Shown: positions 56,013-64,000 of the stretch, piece by piece
Layout of the letters: each line of letters starts with the position of its first letter
Position numbering within the stretch: the first letter of the stretch is position 1
Assembly: GCA_020440605.1 (NCBI GenBank)
Contig: JAGRNT010000003.1
Coordinates: 154,801 to 218,800, forward strand
Reading direction: 5' to 3'
From: a bacterium
GTDB taxonomy: Bacteria > 4484-113 > JAFGCY01
Length of the DNA stretch: 64,000 nt
The notes under the pieces: model-generated
Told to the model about the DNA's origin: nothing
Databases searched by the model: none
The model's input: only the letters and a program-made list of their open reading frames with translations
Made by a program: the position numbers and the translations under genes

Positions 56013-59000
56013 TCAGTTTTCCGTGATGCGCAGCAGCCAGCCGTCGGTGCGGACCAGCAGCGCTCCCTGCTGGTCGATCAGCAGTTCAGTGTCCTTGTTG
56101 CGCATGCCACCAAGCGGCAGGCTCCAGCGCAGTCCGCCGTCCGCGTCCATGCTCAGCAGGGACAGCCCGGAATTCGTGCCGCTGCCCGTGCGCTCCACGA
56201 GGTAGATGTCACCGTTGCCATCCATCACGGGATGGCCTGCCAGTGAGCCGCCCAGCTCTCCGTCGTCATTGAAGCTTGCATGCCGCCAGAGTTCATTGCC
56301 GGCGAGATCCAGGCAGATGTAGTCCCGGTAGTCGAAGCCAAACAGCCGGCCGCTGCCGGAGCAGATCCAGTACTGGAAGCTGTTGGAAGGATGCTGCTGC
56401 GGATCCCGGACCCACTCAATGCCCTGCTGCGGCATGAAGCGCAGCTGGGTATCCTCTGCGAACACCAGCACCGAACCGTCAGCACAGAGCTGGACGGGAT
56501 CCGGTTCCAGCTCCAGCTCCGCATACTGGATGTACTGCGCGGGATCGGAGTGCCAGAGCTCGTCGCCATCCGGTGTGACCATGGACAGGACCCATTGCTC
56601 AGTCCCGGGATCGCCGGGATCAGCGGCACTGCGGATGTAGTAGGCATTGCCGCCGGCATCTAGTGCCACACTTTCGACAGCGCGCGGCCAGGGTGCCGCA
56701 CTGTAGTTCCAGAGCGGACTCAACTGTCCATCCAGCCGCAGCAGCCCGCTGGCCTGCTGGGCAGCGGCGATGTATCCGCCACCGGGGTGCGGCGTCAGGT
56801 GGCCGAAGCCGCAGTCCGCTCCCGGGACGAGCGGGTCGTCGACGTAGTCACTCAGTCTCAGCCTGTCGAGCAGGCTGCCCTGCTGCAGATCCAGGATCCA
56901 GGTCCGGGCCTGGGCGGCGGGCTCGACATTGTCCTGCACGGCGCTGCAGGCCAGCCGGTTCGCATCCAGCACGGAGAAGTGTGAGAGTTCACCCGAACGG
57001 GGGTCGTGGAACTGCCAGAGCTCAATGCCCTGGGAGCTGTAGGAGCGCAGTCCCTCGGCCTGCACGATGGCGTTGCCGTCATGGTCGCAGACCAGATAGG
57101 GGCGGCTGGGCCGGCGCAGGTTGGCAAAGCCCTCCGCTTCACCGCCGGGGCTGAAGGTCCGGTAGAAGCCGTCATCACAGATCACGTGGATGTAGCCGGC
57201 GTTGTCAACTCCCGGGGGAGTGCTGATCGCCTGGGGCAGCTGGCGGCTCCAGAGCAGCTCACCGCCCGGCTCATGGCAGCGCAGCACACCATCCAGTCCG
57301 CCGCTGAGGATGTTGCCATCGCTGTTGCGCACGGGTTCCATGAAGTCCCCGCAGCCGATGTATTCCTGCCAGAATATCCCGCCGCTGCCGTCGAGTGCCG
57401 TGAGCCAGCCCCCGGTGTCACAGACGCAGACGAAGGTGCCGTCCAGTACCAGCGGCCGGGTGGCCAGCGGCCGCTGCCCCGGCCATGTCCAGACCACGGA
57501 GCCGTCCAGGCTCAAGCGGACCACGGATCCGTCCTGGCGGGCTGCATGCAGCATCCCGGCTTCCGCACTGAGCGAGACGATCACGCCGCCGATCTCCGTG
57601 CTCCACAGTTCATTGCCCTCGATGTCCACCGCCAGCACCCGCCCGTTCGTGGTGCCGGCATAGGTGTTGCGGTCGAAGCGCGTGGCCAGGTCGGCCAGCA
57701 GCGGGCCACCGGCATTGTGGACCCACTGCTCCGCGCCATCCAGGGTGTCGAGGCAGACCAGCCAGCCCTGCTCGTTGCCAAACACGCAGAGTTCACTGTT
57801 CTGGTAGTGGATCAGCACACCGCTGCCGTGGATCGGAGCCTGGCTCTGATAGGTCCAGATGTCCTCCCAGCCGAAGGACTTCACGAAGTTCGGTCCCTCC
57901 ACATAGCTGAGCTCGCCGCGGATGCTGCCATCCTGCAGGCCGACCACGGACCTGCCCTCGGCATAGACCAGCGGGACGCCGGTGCAGTTGCTGGCCTGGA
58001 GATCATCCGGTCCGGCGACGAGCTTGGAACCCAGCTGCGGGTTGGCATATTCCACGCCTTCGCTGAAGTCCTCCTGCTGGCTGTTGTGCATCAGGAAATT
58101 CACGCCCAGCCGCCGGGGAATACCCCTGCGGGTGTAGGCCATGGCGTAGTTCTCCACCCCGAACACGGGCTGGCCGAAGCTGTATGAATCCGTGTAGCGT
58201 TGCCATTCCAGGCTGGGACTGGCGGGACCGATGCTCTCGGTCTGGAAGCTGCGTGCCATGTCCGCGCCGTATACCGGCCAGCCGCCGCTGCCCTTGGCGC
58301 TCACGTTCAGCTTGAATGCGAAGCTGTTCTGCGTGCCGGAACCATCGCCCGTCAGCACGCTGCACTGATAGCTCCCGGGAGCGCCGAGCGTGACCTGCGG
58401 ACTGCGTTCGGTGCTGCTCGCCGGTTCAGCGCCGCCGCCGAAGTCCCAGAGCCAGCTTGCGGGTTCCCCGCCGAACAGGCTCGGCATGATGACACGCTGG
58501 CTGCCGCTCAGCCCGCTGTTGCCGCTGACAGCGACGACGGTCGGACCATTGACATCTAAACGGGTCGCATTGCTCGGTTCGCCGCGGAAGCCCTCAGCGT
58601 CCACGGGAACGATGCGGTACCACTGCTCGAGGGGCTCGTGCAGCACGATACCGATCCGCGCCTGGGGCAGCTCCGGTTCCAGCATGCCGTTGTCAACCCA
58701 GCCGCTGGTTCCGGTGAAGGAATTCTGCAGCATCCAGTGGCTGATGTTGTTGCCGAAGTTGCGCCCGACCGGGGTCACATCCGCCAGGTTGATCTCGCCG
58801 TTGCCATCCCCGTCCGCCACCCGGAAATTCTCCCAGGCCGGATCGGAATTCTGCTTGCCGAAGCCCAGCCCGATCGGGGTCAGGTCGGAGATGCTGACCA
58901 CGCCGTTGCGGTCATAGTCCGCATCATTCACATATGTCCATTCAAGCAGGAATCCGTCGCTTCCCGCACTCAGTGTCAGGTCATTCACGCGGTTGGCGAC

Positions 59001-59228
59001 GCCCGTCGGCGGGGCTGAGCTCCGCTTCGTCCGCCCGGCTTCCAGCATTGCGCGTTCCAGCTCCACCTCCAGCTGTGCCTGCAGCCCGCCCGGTTCTTTT
59101 CCCGCGGCAGGCCGCAATACGGCATCAGCGATTTCGGTGGAGCTTCCTGAACAGCCCGCGAGACCGATGGCCGCACAGAGGCAGGCCTGAATCCGGAGGG
59201 CCGTTCCAACTGTCCGATGTTTCCCCAT
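56013..59228 (-). CDS. Lipoprotein with dockerin-like pair, PKD-like domain and PQQ-type beta-propeller
   Basis: 1071 aa from ATG 59228 (GGAG 7 nt upstream; ATG 59234 is an alternative). Lipobox LAGC. N-terminal region 'VNDLTLSAGSDGFLLEWTYV' then dockerin-like DYDRNGVVSISDLTPIGLGF and DGDGNGEINLADVTPVG inside an FN3-like segment, the same arrangement as in the C11 protease at 4513. A PKD-like domain (~220-300, PASWLWDFGGGAEPASSTER) follows. From ~310 on come repeated 'G.L.WS/W..P' blades (NELWSTEIGGVIVSLSAEAG, GSVVWTWPGQRPLATRPLVL, GELLWSRQLPQA, GGLRWSLPLGG) typical of PQQ-like eight-blade propellers. Probably a surface binding scaffold. Confidence 0.82.
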   Translation of the reverse strand: MGKHRTVGTALRIQACLCAAIGLAGCSGSSTEIADAVLRPAAGKEPGGLQAQLEVELERAMLEAGRTKRSSAPPTGVANRVNDLTLSAGSDGFLLEWTYVNDADYDRNGVVSISDLTPIGLGFGKQNSDPAWENFRVADGDGNGEINLADVTPVGRNFGNNISHWMLQNSFTGTSGWVDNGMLEPELPQARIGIVLHEPLEQWYRIVPVDAEGFRGEPSNATRLDVNGPTVVAVSGNSGLSGSQRVIMPSLFGGEPASWLWDFGGGAEPASSTERSPQVTLGAPGSYQCSVLTGDGSGTQNSFAFKLNVSAKGSGGWPVYGADMARSFQTESIGPASPSLEWQRYTDSYSFGQPVFGVENYAMAYTRRGIPRRLGVNFLMHNSQQEDFSEGVEYANPQLGSKLVAGPDDLQASNCTGVPLVYAEGRSVVGLQDGSIRGELSYVEGPNFVKSFGWEDIWTYQSQAPIHGSGVLIHYQNSELCVFGNEQGWLVCLDTLDGAEQWVHNAGGPLLADLATRFDRNTYAGTTNGRVLAVDIEGNELWSTEIGGVIVSLSAEAGMLHAARQDGSVVRLSLDGSVVWTWPGQRPLATRPLVLDGTFVCVCDTGGWLTALDGSGGIFWQEYIGCGDFMEPVRNSDGNILSGGLDGVLRCHEPGGELLWSRQLPQAISTPPGVDNAGYIHVICDDGFYRTFSPGGEAEGFANLRRPSRPYLVCDHDGNAIVQAEGLRSYSSQGIELWQFHDPRSGELSHFSVLDANRLACSAVQDNVEPAAQARTWILDLQQGSLLDRLRLSDYVDDPLVPGADCGFGHLTPHPGGGYIAAAQQASGLLRLDGQLSPLWNYSAAPWPRAVESVALDAGGNAYYIRSAADPGDPGTEQWVLSMVTPDGDELWHSDPAQYIQYAELELEPDPVQLCADGSVLVFAEDTQLRFMPQQGIEWVRDPQQHPSNSFQYWICSGSGRLFGFDYRDYICLDLAGNELWRHASFNDDGELGGSLAGHPVMDGNGDIYLVERTGSGTNSGLSLLSMDADGGLRWSLPLGGMRNKDTELLIDQQGALLVRTDGWLLRITEN

Positions 59229-59451
59229 CGACATGCTCCGTCTACAGCGTGTTGTATCCGGAATGACGGAACTGCTGCATCGGCGGTTATCGGCACAGGG
59301 TGAATTTCCCTTGAAGGGCCGGCGAATGAACCGTGAATCCATTCACAATATCTTGTTCCGGTGCTATGCTGGAAATGGTGCTGCCAGCATGGACGCGGGT
59401 GCAGCACCCCTGTGCGACACTGCAGATCTCTAATATCCGTTGGGGTAAGGC

Positions 59452-61305
59452 ATGGACATCAATGACAAGAGCATTCTGATTCTCGGGGCCTTCGGGCAGT
59501 GCGGCAGTGCGATTTCGCGGCTGATCCTGCGCTCCTTCTCACCGCGGCGGATGGTGCTGTGCTCGATGTATGAAGAGGAGGCGGACAGCTGCGTGGAGGA
59601 CTGCCTGCGCTGGCAGCAGCGCTGGCAGCCGGACGCCCGCATCGAGTTCGTGGCCGAACATGGCAACATGCTGCTCACCAGTGAATTGGAGGAGCTGCGC
59701 CAGGCGGCTCGCGGCAGTGGCGAAGACGAGAAGCGCTACGCCGACCAGTATGTGCGCTTCATCTTCCAGGACTACAACGAATTCAGCGATGAACAGAAGG
59801 GCGAGATGTTCATCAACCGGGTCTGCCGCGCCCACAGGCCGGATATCATCCTCGACTGCGTGAACACCGCCACCGGGCTGGCCTACCAGGACATCTTCAG
59901 TCTCGCCAAGGGATGGATTCACGATGCTGACAACGGTGTGCAGCGCGAGGACTGCGTGCCCGCCGCCCAGCGCCTGATGATGTCAACCGCGCTGCCGGCG
60001 CTGATCCGCCACATCGAGATCCTCTCCGACGGCATGAAGCAGGCCGGCACCGGGCTGTACCTCAAGATCGGCACCACCGGCACCGGCGGCATGGGGCTGA
60101 ACATCCCCTACACCCACAGTGAAAGCAAGCCCAGCCGCACGCTGCTCTCCAAGAGCGCGGTGGCCGGCGCAGCCAGCATGATCTACATGCTGATGAACCG
60201 CACGCTTGGCAACCCCGTGATCAAGGAGATCAAGCCCGCCGCGCTGATCGGCTGGAAGAGCATCGGCCGCGGTGAGATCCGCAAGCACGGCCAGCCCATC
60301 GCGATGGTGGACTGCGAACTCGAAAGCGGCCTGCCGCTCGATGGTCCCGCGGACAGCTTTGCCAATGCCCCCGCAGCTGCAACGGGCAGCAACCTCGAGA
60401 GTGTGTTCATTGACACCGGCGAAAACGGCGTGTTCAGCGCTGGTGAGTTCGCCGCGATCACCTCGATCGAGCAGATGGAGCTCGTCACTCCGGAGGATGT
60501 GGCCCGTGCCGCACTGGAGGAGATCCTCGGTGAAAGCACCGGGCATGACGTCGTCAGCGGCCTCTCCAGTGTGGTGCAGGATTCCAGCTACCGCGGCGGC
60601 GTGATGCGCAACATGGCGCTCGAGCAGCTGGAGCGGCTGGAACGCGAAAGCGGTGAGGAGAGCGTGGCCTTCGAGCTGCTCGGGCCGCCGCGGCTGTCCA
60701 AGCTGCTCTGGGAAGGCAGCCTGCTGAAGACGCATGCCGGGCTCGGCGAGCTGCTGTACCGTGTGCTGAAGCCCGGTCCGATGGAGCGCCAGGAGCGGCT
60801 TGAGCTGTTCGACAGCCTCTACAACGCCCCGAACCTGCTGGAGCGTATTGTCAGCGGGGTGAAGGGCGACCGGCGGGCCCGCTCGCGCATCCTCTCGATC
60901 GGCATCCCGATCGCCACCCCGGACCGCCGCCTGCTGTTCGGGCAGACAGTCGCCCTGATGCGCGCCTACCCCGGACGCAGCATGGGCGAGCTGCTGGCGG
61001 AGCCGGCCAGCCGCCAGTCCTTCATTGACAACGGCTGCGTGGATCTCAGCGAGCGCAACATGCTGCTCTGGAAGAAGCGCATCGCCGGAGCCCTGACCCA
61101 CCATCTCGTTGCCAGCGAACACGGCATGGGCGGGCGCGGCAGCGTATACGACTACCGCAACCTGTTCGTGCTGCATGAGCAGGCCAACAGCGTGGAGCTG
61201 CACGTCGGCGAACTGGTGGGCTGGATGTTCACGATCGAGGAGCATGGCTCGCGCCGCCGGCATATCTTCAGCCCTGAGGAGGGCCTGGACTTCAACGTGG
61301 ACTGA
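59452..61305 (+). CDS. Large Rossmann-fold protein of unknown function
   Basis: 617 aa, GGGGTAAG before the ATG. The N-terminus 'KSILILGAFGQCGSAISRLI' is an NAD(P)-type Rossmann loop. 'PDIILDCVNTATGLAYQDIF' and, near residue 205, 'IGTTGTGGMGLNIPYTHSES' resemble short-chain dehydrogenase-like active regions, though a Tyr-x3-Lys cannot be assigned with certainty. The C-terminal ~250 residues are helical. I do not know a family of this length and order. It stands alone between two lipoprotein genes. Confidence 0.65.
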   Translation: MDINDKSILILGAFGQCGSAISRLILRSFSPRRMVLCSMYEEEADSCVEDCLRWQQRWQPDARIEFVAEHGNMLLTSELEELRQAARGSGEDEKRYADQYVRFIFQDYNEFSDEQKGEMFINRVCRAHRPDIILDCVNTATGLAYQDIFSLAKGWIHDADNGVQREDCVPAAQRLMMSTALPALIRHIEILSDGMKQAGTGLYLKIGTTGTGGMGLNIPYTHSESKPSRTLLSKSAVAGAASMIYMLMNRTLGNPVIKEIKPAALIGWKSIGRGEIRKHGQPIAMVDCELESGLPLDGPADSFANAPAAATGSNLESVFIDTGENGVFSAGEFAAITSIEQMELVTPEDVARAALEEILGESTGHDVVSGLSSVVQDSSYRGGVMRNMALEQLERLERESGEESVAFELLGPPRLSKLLWEGSLLKTHAGLGELLYRVLKPGPMERQERLELFDSLYNAPNLLERIVSGVKGDRRARSRILSIGIPIATPDRRLLFGQTVALMRAYPGRSMGELLAEPASRQSFIDNGCVDLSERNMLLWKKRIAGALTHHLVASEHGMGGRGSVYDYRNLFVLHEQANSVELHVGELVGWMFTIEEHGSRRRHIFSPEEGLDFNVD

Positions 61306-61371
61306 GCCGGACTGGGCGCTGAGCAGGGATTGCGGCTAGAATGGAAGCCTGATTTCCGCACGGAGGAATTC

Positions 61372-64000
61372 ATGCGCCAGATTCTGCTCACGCTCCTTGC
61401 CTGTACTGCCGCTGCCCTGCTGCTCAATGCCTGTTCCGCCGGCAGCAACCCTGAACCCCTCAATCCACGGGCTGACGGCATTGCCAACATGGCCCCGGTG
61501 GACTTCCCGGCCGGACTGCCGGCAGATGCCGCCCAGCCCTGGGAGACGGGACGGACGACCCAGGCCCTGGATGCCCAGTCGGAATTCACGGCGGGCACGC
61601 AGCGTTTCCTGGAAGGTGGGAGTGTCACTGATGCCGGGGCCGCCAGCCGCATCGGCGACAGCAGCGGCAGTGCGGATGCAGTCAGCTATGCGATCTACCG
61701 CCTGCCCATGGGCGGCTTCCAGCCGGGAGCGCTGGCCTTTGATGCCAATGTGTGGCCTGCCGCGGATGGCAGTCCCAGCCGGTACTATCTCGGGCTCAGC
61801 AGTTATGCCGATGGCCGCTGGGAATGGCATGGCCCCTACAGTGAGCATCATGTGCGCCTCGCGCGCAGCGAGCGGCGCGGGCCGGATGTCTTCGCCTCCG
61901 CCGACTACACCTCGGAATTTGACAATCTGTTCGTATGCGTGCTGGTCCCCGGTGCTGCGCAGGTGGAACTGCTCGGCATCTCATCCGACAGCCTCAGCGG
62001 GGGGGATGGCAGTCCTCCGCCCGTGCCCCAGGGCCTGACGGCAGCCCCCGCCGCGGGAGCAGTGCTGCTGGAATGGCAGGCGGTGGCCGCAGCGGACCTC
62101 GCCGGCTACCGTGTGCATTACTCCACTGCGCCCTTCATCTCCCCCAATGCTGTGGGCGTACAGCATGCAGGCTTCGTGGAGGGCAGCACCCGCCATCTGC
62201 TGCACAGCAGTGCGGACAGGCTCTATCTCAGAGTCAGCGCAGTTGACAACAATGGCAATGAAAGCGCCGCGAGCGAGCTCGTGAATGTCAGCCCGCTGCC
62301 CGGCTCGCCGCTGCAGCTCGGCCTCGGACTGAGCAACAACAGCGTGCCGCGCAATGCCCTGGCCAGCATCACGGTGGAAGGCGGGGAAGCCGGCCTGCTC
62401 CATGACTACGACCTGGATGGCGACGGGATCCCGGAACTTACCGATCAGAGCCAGACCCTGCAGAACCTGCCGACGCAGCAGCCCGGCATGCTGCGTCCGG
62501 CGGTGATCGCCCATGATGCCGGGATGGAGCGCGTAGCGCTCGGCGGCGTGAGCCTGCTCGTGACGGCCAACAGCCCGCCCGTGGCCTATGGCACGGCGGA
62601 TGTGCAGTCCGGCAGCGCTCCGCTCAGCGTCAGCTTCGACGGCACTGAGAGCACTGACTTCGACGGCAGCATCGTCGGCGGCGGCTGGGACTTCGATGGC
62701 GACGGGATCTTTGATGCCTATGATGAAAGCTCAACTTCACAGCTCACGGCCAGCCATGAGTATGCCCTGCCCGGCTTCTACAATGCCCGGCTGCGCGTGA
62801 TTGACGAGGAGGGGGCCTGGGATGTGGACACGGTCGGGATCTTCGTGGACGGTGGCAACGTGCAGGACCTGGCTCCTGTTGCCAGCCTGCAGCTCAGCCA
62901 GCCGCAGGTGATCCTCGGCATCAACGGCAGCCCGCTGGCGATGGTGTTCGATGCCTCGGACAGCTTCGACCCTGAGGGCGGTGCGCTGGAGTATTCCTTT
63001 GACATCCTCAACAATGGCAATTTCAGCGCCTTCGACAGCGAGCCTACGGCGTTTCGTACCAGCTTCAGCCAGGGCCTGGCGGCCTGCAGGGTGCGCGTCC
63101 GGGACGAGGCCGGCAACATTGCCAGTGACCTGGCCTACTATCCCGTCTACCAGTTCAACAGCCAGCGGATCGTGAGCGGCGTGCAGGTTGACAACAGGGT
63201 TGCGATCGCCGCGCTGCGCGGTTCGCTCAGCAACAACCGCTTCGGGATTGCCTACTATGACGCGGCAAATGACGACCTGATGTTCTGCTTCAGCGGGGAT
63301 CTGAACGGCTACAGCTGGTCCGCTCCCTATGTCGTTGACCCGCTCGGCGGGGAATGGATGGAGCTGTTCCAGGATGAGCAGAATTTCCAGCTGGCCTGGT
63401 ACCGTGACGGCGACCTGTTCTATGCCGAGAGTGCCGATGACGGGCAGAGCTTCGGACCGACCCGCAATGTGGACATCGGAGCTGACGACGCGGGCCTGTT
63501 CGTCAGCGGCGGGGATGCCCTGGGCCGGCCGGCCGTGGCTTACTACAACGCCACGGACGGGGACCTCTACTACTGCGTATCCTCGGATACCAGCGGCAGT
63601 GCATGGGAAGTGCCCGTCAATGTCGACGGGACGGGCAATACCGGCCTCTACCCTGACATGCTGGATGCCTCCGGGAGAATGCACATTGCCTATTACCGTG
63701 AGGATACCGGCAACCTGATGTTCGCCTCATCCTCGGACTTCCTTGGAACGAGCTGGAACCCGCCGGTGATCGTGGATGCCAGTGCGGCGGATGTCGGCCG
63801 CCTGCCCTCGCTGGTCCGCGCCGGCTTCACGTTCGCGATTGCCTACACCGATGCAGGCAACGATGTGTGGTTCGTGACCTCAGCCGACCCGGACGGCCAG
63901 ACCTGGAACGAACCGCTGCTGCTGGGGAACGTCACGGCACGTTCCTGTGAGATGAAGTATCTGAATGACAGGTATGTGATCTTCTACGGTGACGACTTCT
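61372..64000 (+). CDS. Lipoprotein with FN3 and PKD-type domains and BNR-like repeats, C-terminus beyond window
   Basis: At least 876 codons from ATG 61372 (GGAGGA 5 nt upstream), open to the window end. The signal peptide ends in lipobox LNAC. After an N-terminal beta domain comes FN3 (~225-310, LLEWQAVAAADLAGYRVHYS), a PKD domain (~400-495, DFDGSIVGGGWDFDGDGIFD), a second PKD-like segment (~500-590), and from ~610 repeats with 'GIAYYDAANDDLMFCFSGDL', AESADDGQSFGP, VAYYNATDGDLYYC, HIAYYREDTGNLMFASSSDF, like sialidase/BNR-type propellers without visible catalytic residues. No dockerin-like pair in the visible part. Confidence 0.85.
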   Translation, partial: MRQILLTLLACTAAALLLNACSAGSNPEPLNPRADGIANMAPVDFPAGLPADAAQPWETGRTTQALDAQSEFTAGTQRFLEGGSVTDAGAASRIGDSSGSADAVSYAIYRLPMGGFQPGALAFDANVWPAADGSPSRYYLGLSSYADGRWEWHGPYSEHHVRLARSERRGPDVFASADYTSEFDNLFVCVLVPGAAQVELLGISSDSLSGGDGSPPPVPQGLTAAPAAGAVLLEWQAVAAADLAGYRVHYSTAPFISPNAVGVQHAGFVEGSTRHLLHSSADRLYLRVSAVDNNGNESAASELVNVSPLPGSPLQLGLGLSNNSVPRNALASITVEGGEAGLLHDYDLDGDGIPELTDQSQTLQNLPTQQPGMLRPAVIAHDAGMERVALGGVSLLVTANSPPVAYGTADVQSGSAPLSVSFDGTESTDFDGSIVGGGWDFDGDGIFDAYDESSTSQLTASHEYALPGFYNARLRVIDEEGAWDVDTVGIFVDGGNVQDLAPVASLQLSQPQVILGINGSPLAMVFDASDSFDPEGGALEYSFDILNNGNFSAFDSEPTAFRTSFSQGLAACRVRVRDEAGNIASDLAYYPVYQFNSQRIVSGVQVDNRVAIAALRGSLSNNRFGIAYYDAANDDLMFCFSGDLNGYSWSAPYVVDPLGGEWMELFQDEQNFQLAWYRDGDLFYAESADDGQSFGPTRNVDIGADDAGLFVSGGDALGRPAVAYYNATDGDLYYCVSSDTSGSAWEVPVNVDGTGNTGLYPDMLDASGRMHIAYYREDTGNLMFASSSDFLGTSWNPPVIVDASAADVGRLPSLVRAGFTFAIAYTDAGNDVWFVTSADPDGQTWNEPLLLGNVTARSCEMKYLNDRYVIFYGDDF

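Overview
The window is high-G+C bacterial DNA (G/C-rich third codon positions in almost all genes) from a diderm: it carries a KDO-8-phosphate synthase (kdsA, LPS core) and about a dozen lipoprotein precursors. Housekeeping genes present are mutS, pyrB, mnmG (gidA), kdsA, a bifunctional-nuclease (DUF151) gene and a ThiF/MoeB-type activating enzyme. I cannot place the lineage. The lipoproteins with paired dockerin-like 'DYDQNGEVN...DLTP / DGDGN..INLADITPIG' repeats, the leaderless-type promoters and the selenoproteins suggest an uncultured, deeply branching Gram-negative bacterium rather than a model group. UGA is an ordinary stop in most genes, but it is read through in two.

Layout. 1-4342: partial VOC protein, a lipoprotein with carboxypeptidase-regulatory-like repeats and a C-terminal haem motif, and an SRPBCC / Tat-ankyrin / SRPBCC / ArsR operon with a clear operator. 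4513-7443: lipoprotein clostripain-type protease. 7580-12491: three paralogous exported proteins of unknown function. 12488-16806: a conserved hypothetical gene, a Tat-type Rieske protein, a repeat-rich spacer, the DUF151 nuclease, a candidate structured RNA, and two AT-rich small genes. 16969-22616: mutS, an Sm/Hfq-like small gene, a DHFR-like reductase and two SRPBCC genes under a TetR regulator. 22806-28582: AT-rich unknown gene, C39-like cysteine-protease lipoprotein, pyrB, exported protein. 28579-31811: three TlpA-like thioredoxin lipoproteins (one a selenoprotein), divergent TetR, DinB. 31812-33487: long non-coding repeat region. 33488-38255: PadR plus three HAAS-type membrane proteins. 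38511-45845: three cohesin-like/dockerin-like lipoproteins and a Gly/Tyr-rich exported protein. 45962-54393: mnmG, 3D-domain protein, AT-rich membrane protein, GlsB/YeaQ-type protein, ThiF-like enzyme, BON lipoprotein, a second selenocysteine TlpA-like lipoprotein, an unknown gene, kdsA. 54394-64000: a beta-propeller remnant, small genes, a PQQ-type beta-propeller lipoprotein, a Rossmann-fold protein and a partial FN3/PKD lipoprotein.

Main discoveries. (1) Two thioredoxin-fold lipoproteins have an in-frame UGA exactly where the first Cys of CxxC should be (UGYC and UGAC). In both, exactly 11 nt after the UGA lies a small hairpin with the same GGAGUUnCC core and different, compensating outer base pairs, which is what a bacterial SECIS element should look like. 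(2) Many cytoplasmic genes have a TANNNT -10 box 6-8 nt upstream of the start codon and no Shine-Dalgarno, so they are probably leaderless, whereas exported proteins and genes inside operons have good ribosome sites. (3) Spacers are filled with short hairpins whose flanks or loops are constant while the arms vary with base pairing preserved. (4) A set of lipid-anchored proteins carries dockerin-like pairs, several together with a cohesin-like domain on the same chain.
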